Part shown: positions 1-8,711 of the stretch, in pieces
How the letters are laid out: each line of letters starts with the position of its first letter
Position numbering within the stretch: position 1 is the stretch's first letter
NCBI GenBank assembly: GCA_013298025.1
Contig: JAAFJE010000009.1
Coordinates: forward strand, 1-64,000
Reading direction: 5' to 3'
Length of the DNA: 64,000 bases
Origin: Cytophagales bacterium
GTDB lineage: Bacteria; Bacteroidota; Bacteroidia; Cytophagales; Spirosomataceae
The notes under the pieces: generated by a model
What the model was told of the DNA's origin: nothing
Databases searched by the model: none
What the model saw: only the letters and a program-made list of their open reading frames with translations
Translations under genes and position numbers: made by a program

Positions 1-107
1 TGGAGCCGATAGGAGTAGTGTTCACCTCTTCCCATCTCGAACAGAGCAGTTAAGCCTACTACCGTTGATGATACTGCAATCAAATGCGGGAAAGTAAAAA
101 AGCTCCA
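1..107 (+). rRNA. 5S ribosomal RNA, nearly complete
   Basis: The segment has the 5S pattern: a cccatctcgaacag loop B/helix III region, gttaagcc, and a gatgatactgc segment. The first six bases (tggagc) pair with the last six (gctcca, 102-107) as helix I. The window opens at or within a few bases of the 5' end, so the mature start may lie just outside. It would be the last gene of an rRNA operon entering from the left, and a strong hairpin follows. Confidence 0.9.
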
Positions 108-125
108 GAATATTAACAAGCAAAT

Positions 126-156
126 CCAAAGGGTCACTGATACAGTGACCCTTTTT
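126..156 (+). terminator. rRNA operon terminator
   Basis: A hairpin with arms AAAGGGTCACTG and CAGTGACCCTTT (loop ata) is followed by a T-rich run 20 nt after the 5S gene. It closes the rRNA operon. Confidence 0.85.
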
Positions 157-186
157 GCGTTTTTAGATATTTTTTCTAAATATATT

Positions 187-485
187 TTAAGCCTTTAATA
201 AGGCAATCATCACATCCATTACATTGATTTGGGCTACTCCTGTTTGAAGTAACCCTTTATTTTTTTGAAAAAATGATACGAGTCATGTTGTTGTAAGGCA
301 CTTTCAATATCCACCCATTCGCTTTGAGCAATCGTGTTGGCATCGATTATAGCCCCCGTTGCATCGGTACAAGTCAGATAGTTTTGTAGAAGTACTTGTG
401 GTTGTACAGCCGAAACGGCAGCTTCAAAAATACGAATAGTATGCTGGTGTAAAATGGAGTCTGACATGGGGTCGATATGGTTCAT
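187..485 (-). pseudogene. glycerate kinase (DUF4147/MOFRL family) remnant, internally deleted and frameshifted
   Basis: The 83-residue reading frame begins like a glycerate 2-kinase of the GckA/DUF4147 type (IRIFEAAVSAVQPQVLL). At about residue 38 it jumps straight into the family's C-terminal MOFRL region (DATGAIIDANT, then QQHDSYHFF). Past an early TAG at 234, the adjacent frame continues as GLLQTGVAQINVMDVMIALL and stops at 187, which matches the usual family ending (TGPTGTNVMD...). Restoring one A in the A-run near 261-270 rejoins the two frames. The family is about 420-450 residues, so roughly 330 central residues, including the active site, are missing. The remnant cannot be an active kinase. 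It lies tail-to-tail with the rRNA operon. The family match is by eye. Confidence 0.8.
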
Positions 486-526
486 GGTGGATTAGCTCAA
501 CTTCAAAATGGCTGTGGTAATAGCGT

Positions 527-1078
527 TTATCGAATCGTTTTTTGCCAGTGTTTTACTTGCATCATTTCTATATGCTTGACCGCTTCTACAACCCCAAATG
601 CTTCAAAGCCACATTTTTTCAATACATTTTGTGAAGCGAGGTTATCTATGGGCGTGTCGGCCAATACCGTTTTTAGGTTAAAATCCATCGCAGCCCAATC
701 AAGCAAGCAGGTGAGTGCCTCGGTCGCAATACCTTTTTTACGGTATTGAGCATCGATAAAATAGCCAACCATTGTTGCCCCGTGTTGGTCGGGTAGCCCC
801 GAAAGCCCAATGCCTCCTACCGAAATATTTTCGGCAGTCCAAACAATTTCCCAGTTGGTGTACCAAAAGAAATCGAAGAAATAACGCTCGGTCATGGGTA
901 GCCAAAAGTTTGCTAAAGCATCTTGTGTTTCGGTCGTAAAAAAATCTTCGATAACCCAATTTGAGGGTTTCAAGCCAAGCTTGGCTTCCATTGTATTGCG
1001 TCCTTGGGTATGCCACAATTGGAGCAAATCGTGGTCGAGTGGAATGAGCTTCAACCGCTCAGAGGTAATGTCTATCAT
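527..1078 (-). CDS. GNAT family N-acetyltransferase (RimJ/RimL-like)
   Basis: This 183-residue protein has the single-domain GNAT layout (Acetyltransf_3 type). The N-terminal ITSERLKLIPL strand is typical of RimJ/RimL relatives. The acetyl-CoA pyrophosphate loop appears as QYRKKGIATEA at about residues 111-121, and IDNLASQNVLKKCGFEAFG forms the C-terminal helix and strand. It would transfer acetyl from acetyl-CoA to an amine in the cytoplasm, but the substrate cannot be told from sequence. The ATG at 1078 fits the homologous N-terminus. The glycerate kinase remnant lies 41 nt downstream on the same strand. Confidence 0.85.
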   Translation of the reverse strand: MIDITSERLKLIPLDHDLLQLWHTQGRNTMEAKLGLKPSNWVIEDFFTTETQDALANFWLPMTERYFFDFFWYTNWEIVWTAENISVGGIGLSGLPDQHGATMVGYFIDAQYRKKGIATEALTCLLDWAAMDFNLKTVLADTPIDNLASQNVLKKCGFEAFGVVEAVKHIEMMQVKHWQKTIR

Positions 1079-1483
1079 GTTGTAAAAACAGCAAATGGTT
1101 CTTGTAAAGTTAACGACAAAGTAACAAATCTACCAACCAAACCCAACTACCCAACCCATAATAAGGGGCAGACAACCCTTTTTTTATGACTTATTTTATA
1201 TTTTATTTCTAATTATTCCAAATTACCTTATCGCTTCGCTTGTCATATTGGTGCATATCGAATAATTGCAGGGATTTACCGATAAAAACTGCGTTTTTGT
1301 CGAAAATAGAAAAATTCTCATATCAAACTGTGCCACATTTGTGTTGAAAAAGTAGCATTTGGCTGATTAAAAGGCTTTTTCCTTTTATCTGCTATTTAAA
1401 CCATTTGTACTTTTTGTATGTCTAATTAGACAATACATAAACAACTTTGTAATCGAAAAAGGTATAATTTCAATAGTAAAACA
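1079..1483. other. 405-bp intergenic region, divergent promoters
   Basis: This AT-rich gap separates the leftward acetyltransferase from the rightward outer-membrane receptor. I see no ORF, tRNA or strong hairpin. The best promoter-like site for the receptor is CAACTTTG near 1442-1450, one base off the Bacteroidetes -7 box TAnnTTTG, about 35 nt before the ATG. Confidence 0.4.
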
Positions 1484-4087
1484 ATGAAAAAAATTCTTCT
1501 CCTTTCTTTTCTGAGCCTAGGAGCTTTTGATTTGATGGCACAATTCCCTGGTATGCCTGGTGGCATGGGAGGTAGTGGCACTCGCCAGCAACAGGCTATT
1601 CCGGGTACGGCTCAGGCTGCTCCTAAAGGTTCTGCCAAAATCTCAGGTTATGTAATCGACTCTGCTGCTACCAAAGCCGTAGAATTTGCTAGTGTGGCAT
1701 TGATTAACAAAGCGACTAATAAACCCGTAGATGGTACAGTAGCCGACGAAAAAGGTAAGTTTTCACTCACGAAAGTTGCCACGGGCGAATACACCATTTC
1801 GGTGAGCTTTTTGGGCTATGTTACGAAAAAATTTACTGTAAAAATTCAAAATAAAAACGAAGAGGTTGATTTAGGTGTTATCCGCCTGAGTCAAAGCTCG
1901 CAGTTGTTGCAAGAAGTAACTGTAGAAGGACAAAAAGCGGTCATTGAAGATAAAGTAGATAGATTGGTCTATAATGCCGAAAGAGATGCGACCTCTAAAG
2001 GTGGCGATGCTTCTGACGTATTGCGTAAAGTACCGATGTTGTCGGTTGACCTCGATGGCAACGTGTCATTGAGAGGTAGCTCTAACATTAAGGTTTTAAT
2101 CAACAACAAACCTTCTACCATCGTAGCATCGAGCGTAGCGGATGCCTTGAAGCAAATTCCTGCCGATATGATTAAAACGGTAGAAGTAATTACCTCACCT
2201 TCGGCAAAATATGATGCAGAAGGCTCGTCGGGTATTATCAACATTATTACTAAGAAAAATACCTTGCAAGGACTTACTTTAAACCTAGATTCGAGCGTAG
2301 GTATCAGAGGTGGCAACTTGTCATTGAATGGTAATTATCGTAAAAATAACATGGGCTTCTCGTTGGGTGGTTTTGGTAGAGCAAACTACAATGTTAATGG
2401 TACTTTCGACAATACCCAAATTACGACTAATACGGCCGATGGCAGTAAAGCAACCAACGTGCAAAATGCCGATACTCGTAGCAATGGCTTGTTTGGTAAC
2501 TATCAATTAGGTTGGGATTGGGACATTAACAAAAACAACAGCATTGCAGCTTCTGTACGCTATGGTGTGCGTAACCAACACAATTACCAAGATATGTTGT
2601 GGAACAGGCGTTATAATGGTTCAACACTTTTGAGCCAAAACTTACGCAATGTTGACGTTTCTGATTTGTCGGGTACAATTGATGCGAATATCGACTATAC
2701 GCATACGTTCAAAAAGCCACAACAAGAACTCAGTGTGCTTACGCAATTTAGCCGTAACAACCGTACCAACGATTTCTTGAACAATAACCTTGACCCTGTT
2801 TCCCAGGCTGTATTGAGTCGCTTGAAAAACAATAACGATAGCTATAACCAAGAAATTACGGTACAAGCCGATTACCAAACGCCTTTGAGCAAAACACAAT
2901 TGCTAGAAATTGGAGCAAAAGGTATTTTCAGAGATGTAAATAGTGATTACAAATATTACTCGGCTTCGAGTGCTACGGCCGAATATGTATTATTGAACAA
3001 CGCTACGGCTTCATCGAACGTATTTAATTATACTCAAAATATTGTGGCTTCGTATTTGTCTTATACGGCATCGTTAAGTAAAAAATACACGCTAAAAGTA
3101 GGTGGTCGTTACGAATACACAACGATTGAGGCGAATTTCAAAACTGGCGATACTAAATTGACTATTCCTTCTTATGGTGTGTTGGTGCCAAGTTTGAACC
3201 TTTCTCGTAAATTGAAAGGAGCAAGTACCTTGAAGTTTGCATACAATCGTCGTATCCAACGTCCTTCGATTCAGTTCTTGAACCCCAACTTGAATGCGGC
3301 AAACCCTTTGAGTATTTCATCGGGTAATCCAAACCTATCACCTGAATATACCAACAACTACGAACTTACGTTGAATACTTCTTTGAAAGGTACGTTCTTG
3401 ACAGTGGCTACTTTTGTAAGAAACACAACAGGAAGTATCGAAAGTGTAAGAGATGTGAAAGGCGATACCATTCGGACTACGTACCAAAATATTGGTAGCC
3501 AAGATGCCTACGGCTTCAATGCCTTTGCCAATGTAAGTTTGTCGAATAAATTGATGATTGGCTTGGGTGGCGATGTATATTATGCCAAATTGAGCAATAA
3601 CGTACAGAATCCTTTATACAATGCTTCAAATTCGGGTTGGGTAGCCAACTACCGTATTTTTGGTAGCTATAATTTAGGAAACAATTGGGGCTTGCAGGCG
3701 TTTGGTTTTTATCGTTCTACGCAAGTGCAGTTACAAGGTTTCCAAGGTGGTTTCGGAATTTATAGCTTGAGTGTGAAGAAAGATTTCAAAGATAAAAAAG
3801 GAAGCATTGGTTTTGGAGCAGAAAACTTCTTCACGCCTAGTGGCTTTAAAATCGTAAACGAAATCAGTTCGCCAATTATCGAACAAAAAAGCACTACGCT
3901 TTTGCGTAACATGAACTTTAAAATCAACTTTAGTTATCGTATCGGTAAAATGTCGTTCGATGCTCCTGCCAAAAAGAAAAAGTCGGTCAACAACGATGAC
4001 TTAAAAGATGGTGGTAGTGGCGACAACAACGGTGGTGGTCAGCAACAACAAGGTGGTGTGCAGCAAGGCGGCGGTCGTCCGAGATAA
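1484..4087 (+). CDS. TonB-dependent-receptor-like outer membrane beta-barrel protein (OMP_b-brl_3 type)
   Basis: This is an 867-residue exported protein. A signal peptide (MKKILLLSFLSLGAF...LMAQ) is followed by a Gly/Gln-rich linker, then a carboxypeptidase-regulatory-like domain at about 53-135 (KISGYVIDSAATKAVEFASVAL, then GEYTISVSFLGY). Next come a plug-like segment at about 140-260 (DVLRKVPMLSVDLDGNVSLRG and a VEVITSPSAKYDAEG loop) and a large barrel with alternating aromatic strands. The family sits in the outer membrane, and many members take up ligands in Bacteroidetes. No SusD partner is adjacent, so the substrate is unknown. The C-terminus is unusual: a Gly/Gln/Asn-rich tail of about 30 residues follows the last barrel strand. 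Confidence 0.85.
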   Translation: MKKILLLSFLSLGAFDLMAQFPGMPGGMGGSGTRQQQAIPGTAQAAPKGSAKISGYVIDSAATKAVEFASVALINKATNKPVDGTVADEKGKFSLTKVATGEYTISVSFLGYVTKKFTVKIQNKNEEVDLGVIRLSQSSQLLQEVTVEGQKAVIEDKVDRLVYNAERDATSKGGDASDVLRKVPMLSVDLDGNVSLRGSSNIKVLINNKPSTIVASSVADALKQIPADMIKTVEVITSPSAKYDAEGSSGIINIITKKNTLQGLTLNLDSSVGIRGGNLSLNGNYRKNNMGFSLGGFGRANYNVNGTFDNTQITTNTADGSKATNVQNADTRSNGLFGNYQLGWDWDINKNNSIAASVRYGVRNQHNYQDMLWNRRYNGSTLLSQNLRNVDVSDLSGTIDANIDYTHTFKKPQQELSVLTQFSRNNRTNDFLNNNLDPVSQAVLSRLKNNNDSYNQEITVQADYQTPLSKTQLLEIGAKGIFRDVNSDYKYYSASSATAEYVLLNNATASSNVFNYTQNIVASYLSYTASLSKKYTLKVGGRYEYTTIEANFKTGDTKLTIPSYGVLVPSLNLSRKLKGASTLKFAYNRRIQRPSIQFLNPNLNAANPLSISSGNPNLSPEYTNNYELTLNTSLKGTFLTVATFVRNTTGSIESVRDVKGDTIRTTYQNIGSQDAYGFNAFANVSLSNKLMIGLGGDVYYAKLSNNVQNPLYNASNSGWVANYRIFGSYNLGNNWGLQAFGFYRSTQVQLQGFQGGFGIYSLSVKKDFKDKKGSIGFGAENFFTPSGFKIVNEISSPIIEQKSTTLLRNMNFKINFSYRIGKMSFDAPAKKKKSVNNDDLKDGGSGDNNGGGQQQQGGVQQGGGRPR

Positions 4088-4110
4088 GCAAGTAAAAAGT
4101 ATATTTCTTC

Positions 4111-4142
4111 AAAATCCCATGAGGCAACTCATGGGATTTTTG
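4111..4142 (+). terminator. terminator after outer membrane receptor
   Basis: The arms AATCCCATGAG and CTCATGGGATT (loop gcaa) are followed by TTTTTG. Confidence 0.85.
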
Positions 4143-4295
4143 TTATGTTTAGCCTATATTTTTTTCGTATAAAAGTCTTTTTCTTACCCTAAAGAAAGCA
4201 TTTATCCCTCTACAGAGGGATGGTTTCGTCTTTGGGCTTTTGATTTCTATGAAAAAAAATGTAAATTCCTTTTTTAATAAAACCTTCATCATACC

Positions 4296-6113
4296 ATGTC
4301 ATTCAAAAATATACTTGTCTTTTCCTCTTGTTCTTTGGTGTTATTGGGGGCTTGCAAACAAGCCAAAACGGTTGTTGCCACTACGCCACCTACTACTACA
4401 GCAGCCACCTCGAAAGAAAACCAAGGCTTTTATCAGTTTCTCAACGACGACCCTGCGGCATCGCCTTTTGTAGCGAAAAAAGCACCTGTCTTCGCCCAAA
4501 ACGGCATGGCAACTTCTGCACATCCAGAGGCCTCAAAAGTAGGTGTCGCAATACTCAAAATGGGTGGCAATGCCATTGATGCGGCCGTGGCTACCCAATT
4601 TGCTTTGGCGGTAGTACACCCTTCGGCGGGCAATATTGGAGGTGGGGGCTTTTTGGTTTTTAGAGATAAAACAGGCAAAGCCTATACCTTAGATTACCGT
4701 GAAAAAGCTCCTGCTTTGGCTTCTCGTAATATGTACCTCGATGAAAAAGGAGAGGTAAAGCCTGGGCAACCAAGTTGGAATGGGCATTTGGCTAGTGGTA
4801 CGCCTGGTTCTGTAGATGGATTGGTCTTGGCTCACAAGCGTTTTGGGAAGCTTTCGTGGAAACAAGTGCTTCAACCAGCCATTGATTTGGCCGAAAATGG
4901 GGTTAGCCTTACAGCCAAAGAAGCCCTTGGGCTCAACCGCATCAAGCCCGATTTGCTCAAGTATAATCCGAATGCCCAACATAGATATTTCATGAAAGAA
5001 GACGGGAGCGAATGGAAAGAAGGCGATGTATTTGTACAAAAAGACCTTGCTAATACGCTCAGAAAAATTCAGGCAGAAGGACGCAAAGGTTTCTACGAAG
5101 GTGAAATAGCCCAAAAGTTACTGACAGAAATCAAGCGTGGGGGAGGAATTATTACCCAAAAAGACCTCGACGATTACCATGCTGTTTGGAGAGAACCTGT
5201 TGTTGATTCTTACAAAGGGCTTAGAGTAATAACTATGCCTCCGCCGTCGTCGGGAGGAATTGCGTTGATGCAATTGTTGAAGTTTGTAGAAAAATATCCT
5301 TTGCAAAAATGGGGCTGGCATTCCGATTCTACTACCCAAGTGATGATAGAAGCCGAACGCCGTGTGTATGCCGATAGAGCCAAATGGCTTGGCGACCCCG
5401 ATTTTGTAAAAATCCCGCAAAAAGAACTGCTCAGTAAAGCTTACCTCGAACAACGTTGGCAAGATTTTTCTTTTAGCATGGCATCCGATAGTAAAAAAAT
5501 TGCTGGAGGAGCTATTCCGGGCTATGAAAGTTTTGAAACGACCCACTCTTCATTTGTTGATAAAGACGGCAATGCTGTTGCTATCACTACTACACTCAAC
5601 AATTCGTATGGAAGTAAAGTAGTGGTAGATGGTGCAGGCTTTTTAATGAATGACGAAATGGATGATTTTTCCATCAAGCCGGGGCATCCCAATTCGTATG
5701 GACTCATCGGTAATGAAGCCAATGCCATTGCTCCTAACAAACGTATGCTTTCGTCGATGACTCCGACAATTGTAGAAAAAGATAAAAAGTTATATATGGT
5801 GTTGGGTACACCCGGTGGCTCTACCATTATTACCTCTGTGTTTCAGGTGTTTTTGAATGTAGTCGAGCATCAAATGGGAATGCAGCAGGCGGTGGATGCT
5901 TTTCGTTTTCACCACCAATGGCTACCCGACCGTACTACTTACGAAACGGGCGGTTTTACCCCACAAACGATTCAGAAATTAACCGAAAGAGGCTATAAAA
6001 TGGATATGCAAAAAAATACCATTGGGCGAATGGATTGTATTTTGGTACATCCTGATGGAAAAATAGAAGGCGGTGCCGACGTAAGAGCCGATGATACGGC
6101 TGTAGGATACTAG
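4296..6113 (+). CDS. ggt: gamma-glutamyltransferase (glutathione hydrolase), lipoprotein precursor
   Basis: This 605-residue Ntn-hydrolase cleaves gamma-glutamyl bonds of glutathione and related peptides. The N-terminus has a lipobox (LVLLGAC) at about residue 20, implying a lipid-anchored envelope enzyme. The mature region starts with the typical ATSAHPEASKVGVAILKMGGNA block. The self-cleavage site and nucleophile Thr are seen in FETTHSSFVDKDGNAVA (Thr about 415), where large and small subunits separate. The substrate loops SSMTPTIV and GTPGGSTIITSV follow. The length is normal for the family. The ATG at 4296 gives a clean signal peptide; an ORF at 4240 in another frame is a shadow. An esterase gene follows about 110 nt downstream behind its own promoter. 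Confidence 0.93.
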   Translation: MSFKNILVFSSCSLVLLGACKQAKTVVATTPPTTTAATSKENQGFYQFLNDDPAASPFVAKKAPVFAQNGMATSAHPEASKVGVAILKMGGNAIDAAVATQFALAVVHPSAGNIGGGGFLVFRDKTGKAYTLDYREKAPALASRNMYLDEKGEVKPGQPSWNGHLASGTPGSVDGLVLAHKRFGKLSWKQVLQPAIDLAENGVSLTAKEALGLNRIKPDLLKYNPNAQHRYFMKEDGSEWKEGDVFVQKDLANTLRKIQAEGRKGFYEGEIAQKLLTEIKRGGGIITQKDLDDYHAVWREPVVDSYKGLRVITMPPPSSGGIALMQLLKFVEKYPLQKWGWHSDSTTQVMIEAERRVYADRAKWLGDPDFVKIPQKELLSKAYLEQRWQDFSFSMASDSKKIAGGAIPGYESFETTHSSFVDKDGNAVAITTTLNNSYGSKVVVDGAGFLMNDEMDDFSIKPGHPNSYGLIGNEANAIAPNKRMLSSMTPTIVEKDKKLYMVLGTPGGSTIITSVFQVFLNVVEHQMGMQQAVDAFRFHHQWLPDRTTYETGGFTPQTIQKLTERGYKMDMQKNTIGRMDCILVHPDGKIEGGADVRADDTAVGY

Positions 6114-6170
6114 GGTTTTATCCCTAAAAAGTGTATCAATAGATACCACTCTATAAAATGGTACGAATGT

Positions 6171-6214
6171 CGTTGTAACAAGCCATAGCTTTGTGGGCAA
6201 ATTTTGTTACAACG
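6171..6214 (+). promoter_or_regulatory. promoter -7 box flanked by a 10-bp inverted repeat
   Basis: TAGCTTTG at 6186-6193 matches the Bacteroidetes -7 consensus TAnnTTTG exactly and lies 31 nt before the esterase ATG. It is enclosed by a perfect 10-bp inverted repeat, CGTTGTAACA (6171-6180) and TGTTACAACG (6205-6214), with a 24-nt spacer. This geometry suits an operator that would occlude the promoter, or an RNA hairpin. That role is inferred. Confidence 0.5.
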
Positions 6215-6224
6215 ATATTTTACT

Positions 6225-7166
6225 ATGAAAAAAATCTATTATGTAAGCTTTTGGTTTTGTGTAATGACCTTTTGCGGTTGGGCACAAAAACCAAGTATTG
6301 CTCCAATCAAAGTAGCTTTTGGCAAGGTAGAACGCTACGAAAACTTTCCCTCTCAATGGGTACAAGCACGTACTGTTGATGTGTGGCTGCCCGAAGGATA
6401 TACTCCTCAAAAGCGTTATGCAGTGCTGTATATGCACGATGGACAAATGCTCTTCGACTCGACAAGCACTTGGAATGGGCAGGAATGGGGCATCGACGAA
6501 ACCATGCAAGGGCTTATTCACGAGCAAGCAATACAGGCTTGTATTGTCGTAGGTATATGGAATACAGGCACTGGCCGACATGCCGATTATTTTCCTCAAA
6601 AACCTTTCTACCAACTCAGTCAGGCACAACAAGCCTACATACTTGGGCTAAACAAAGGTAATCTCCTCGTGAAAGGCCCTGTATCGGATGCGTACCTCAA
6701 ATTTGTGGTGAAAGAATTGAAACCTTTTATCGATACTCATTATGCCACCCGACCACACCGCAAGCATACCTTTATGGCTGGGTCGAGTATGGGTGGGCTT
6801 ATATCGCTGTATGGCATTTGTGAATACCCTCAAATTTTTGGTGGCGTAGCGTGCTTATCGACCCATTGGCCTGGTATTTTTGAGCAACAAGATTACATTC
6901 CCAACGTATTGCTAACGTACTTGCAACAACACCTGCCATCGCCTCGTAGCCACCGTTTATACTTCGATTATGGCACAGCTACCCTTGATGCACTTTACGA
7001 AAAACACCAACAAAAAGCCGATAGCCTCCTCAAGCTACAAGGCTATACTACGCATCATTGGCAAACTTTGGTATTTTCTGGTGCCGACCATAGCGAGAAA
7101 GCATGGAGCAAGCGAATTGCCACGCCAATCGTGTTCTTATTAGGAAAAAAGGTAGGTAAAGAATAA
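6225..7166 (+). CDS. secreted alpha/beta-hydrolase, putative esterase (esterase D/enterochelin esterase-like)
   Basis: This is a 313-residue exported hydrolase of the PF00756 esterase type. I place the start at the ATG at 6225 because it gives a typical signal peptide (MKKIYYVSFWFCVMTFCGWAQ); the ATG at 6204 lies within the inverted-repeat promoter. The nucleophile elbow is AGSSMGG (Ser about 188). An upstream oxyanion region YAVLYMHDGQMLFD and a late Asp/His region (SGADHSEKAWSKR) complete the fold. Relatives hydrolyse acyl or feruloyl esters or iron-chelator esters; the substrate here is unknown. The thioredoxin-like gene follows by about 70 nt on the same strand. Confidence 0.8.
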   Translation: MKKIYYVSFWFCVMTFCGWAQKPSIAPIKVAFGKVERYENFPSQWVQARTVDVWLPEGYTPQKRYAVLYMHDGQMLFDSTSTWNGQEWGIDETMQGLIHEQAIQACIVVGIWNTGTGRHADYFPQKPFYQLSQAQQAYILGLNKGNLLVKGPVSDAYLKFVVKELKPFIDTHYATRPHRKHTFMAGSSMGGLISLYGICEYPQIFGGVACLSTHWPGIFEQQDYIPNVLLTYLQQHLPSPRSHRLYFDYGTATLDALYEKHQQKADSLLKLQGYTTHHWQTLVFSGADHSEKAWSKRIATPIVFLLGKKVGKE

Positions 7167-7235
7167 TTTGTTTGTTTCAGAAACTAAAATCATCGAACTT
7201 CACGTTACCAAAACAAAAGCTAAATACTTACGATA

Positions 7236-7688
7236 ATGGTTCACAAAAAAGTTCTATTGTTCTTGCTCGCCTTGGTGTCGCTTCAGGCGTTTGCAGGAAA
7301 AAATCCCGCTAAAATCAAAAAAGATGAAGGCAGTGCCACGGGCATTCAGTTTTTCCATGGCTCGTTTAAAGAGGCATTGGCGAAAGCAAAAAAAGAGAAT
7401 AAGCTTGTCTTGATGGACTGTTACACTACTTGGTGTGGCCCTTGCAAATACCTCAAAACAAAGGTTTTTACAGATAAAGCTTTGGGCGACTATATCAACC
7501 AAAAATTTATTAGCATTGCCGTTGACTATGAAAGTGCCGAAGGATTAAATATCGCTCAACTGTATCCGGTAGAAGGTTATCCAACTTTATACTTCTTGAA
7601 TGGTGCTGGAAAAGTGAAAAAAATCATGCTTGGCGTACCCGAAGGTGGTGCAAAAGATATTTTGAAAACCGCACAAAAGTTAAAATAA
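7236..7688 (+). CDS. exported thioredoxin-like protein
   Basis: This 150-residue protein has a signal peptide (residues 1-20, ending AFAG) and a thioredoxin fold with the active site WCGPC at 66-70. A cis-Pro segment, EGYPTLYFLN, follows. The layout resembles the Thioredoxin_7/DUF255-like small periplasmic proteins of Bacteroidetes. It probably reduces or isomerises disulfides in the periplasm; partners cannot be inferred. Its terminator has been split by a MITE insertion, and the next gene is convergent. Confidence 0.85.
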   Translation: MVHKKVLLFLLALVSLQAFAGKNPAKIKKDEGSATGIQFFHGSFKEALAKAKKENKLVLMDCYTTWCGPCKYLKTKVFTDKALGDYINQKFISIAVDYESAEGLNIAQLYPVEGYPTLYFLNGAGKVKKIMLGVPEGGAKDILKTAQKLK

Positions 7689-7909
7689 AAAAAGCTCCTA
7701 GCAACCGAGGCCACTGAAAAAGTCCTTTAAACTAAAAAACGTAGTTGAAGTAGTGGAATAGAAGCTCTGAGAATCGACTGTACGAAAGTGCTCTCCACCA
7801 CCTATCCGAATACTTCAAAGAAAAAGAGGCTGTTTTCAATATTGAAAACAGCCTCTTTTAATAAATAGCCACTTTTTCAGTGACCTCTAGCAACCTAGGA
7901 GCTTTTTTT
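7687..7909. terminator. bidirectional terminator interrupted in its loop by a MITE
   Basis: The left arm AAAAAAAGCTCCTAG (7687-7701) and right arm CTAGGAGCTTTTTTT (7895-7909) are perfectly complementary over 15 bp. They are separated by a 181-bp insertion plus an 8-bp duplication. Removing the insertion and one copy of TAGCAACC restores a hairpin with a CAAC tetraloop. The ancestral element would have terminated both convergent genes. Confidence 0.8.
7707..7887. mobile_element. 181-bp MITE-like element with terminal inverted repeats and 8-bp target duplication
   Basis: The ends GAGGCCACTGAAAAAGT (7707-7723) and ACTTTTTCAGTGACCTC (7871-7887) are 17-bp inverted repeats with one mismatch. They are flanked by an 8-bp direct repeat, TAGCAACC, at 7699-7706 and 7888-7895. 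The element has no transposase. It contains a near-perfect 38-bp palindrome at 7822-7859 that resembles the transcription stop of a parent insertion sequence. It is probably a non-autonomous derivative mobilised in trans; the parent family is not assigned. Confidence 0.8.
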
Positions 7910-8486
7910 ATGAAATTACTTTTTTCAAGTTTGAAAACACAAGCTTTAAACCGGGGTCTTTCTTGGTGCTCACATTCTGCAAAATCAGCATATTTTTCCC
8001 ATCGGGTAATTTCCAGATAACCGACTTATTTTCGGGTGTTCCTTTGCCATATTTTTGTTCAAAATATTGTTGAAATTCGGCAAAAAGACTGTCCACGGTC
8101 GATTGTTTTTCAATATATATATCTATTGAAATCTCTGCCACCAAGTCGTCATTACCCCGAACGTATAAAATATCAGCAAAATTCAAGTCGGTATTATCAA
8201 AATATTCTGTATAACCCAAGCCATTATCGGGCTGGGTTTCAGAAGGTAAGGTTGTTTCTTTGATAAGGCTCAAAGTATCGCCAATGCTCACGCCTCTTGC
8301 CATACCTTGGTCATTTTTGAGAATAGCCTGAAAGATAGGAGAATAGTTTCGTAAGGTAGCCGACGTGGTATTGGTTATGTCAGAAGAACTTTCTATCTGC
8401 GTATCGTTTTCGTTTCGGGCATTTTGGCAGGCAAGTAATACCGTAAACGATAGGAACAAAAATATATATACGTTAGTTTTTTTCAC
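7908..8486 (-). CDS. hypothetical lipoprotein
   Basis: I do not recognise the family. From a GTG at 8486 the protein begins VKKTNVYIFLFLSFTVLLAC, a lipoprotein signal peptide with a Cys lipobox. Longer starts (an ATG at 8540, a TTG at 8549) would put about 20 extra residues before the signal. The mature part is about 175 residues: an Asn/Ser/Thr-rich linker, then a mixed alpha/beta region with a GVSIGDTLSLIKETT segment and a C-terminal LPDGKNMLILQNVS. It is convergent with the thioredoxin-like gene, and its stop codon overlaps the T-run of the shared terminator. Confidence 0.6.
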   Translation of the reverse strand: MKKTNVYIFLFLSFTVLLACQNARNENDTQIESSSDITNTTSATLRNYSPIFQAILKNDQGMARGVSIGDTLSLIKETTLPSETQPDNGLGYTEYFDNTDLNFADILYVRGNDDLVAEISIDIYIEKQSTVDSLFAEFQQYFEQKYGKGTPENKSVIWKLPDGKNMLILQNVSTKKDPGLKLVFSNLKKVIS

Positions 8487-8711
8487 CGATGTTGAAATTT
8501 GAAAACAAATATCTGTGTACAATGTTAGCAAAACAAGCATTATATACAAAATATAGGCAAATTTACAAAAACTTTCTGAGTATCAGATGTACTTTTACCA
8601 AACAAATAGCATCTTCTCTTTCCTTGGGGTAGGTAGCCTATAAGTATCTCTGAGCCATCTCTAGTAAACAAATCTTGTACGTAAAGTCAAATAGAAAATT
8701 CTTCAATAAGC

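Noticed and set aside
4240-4473. 77-codon ORF overlapping ggt
   Set aside because: Out of frame with the ggt signal peptide and without protein-like features.
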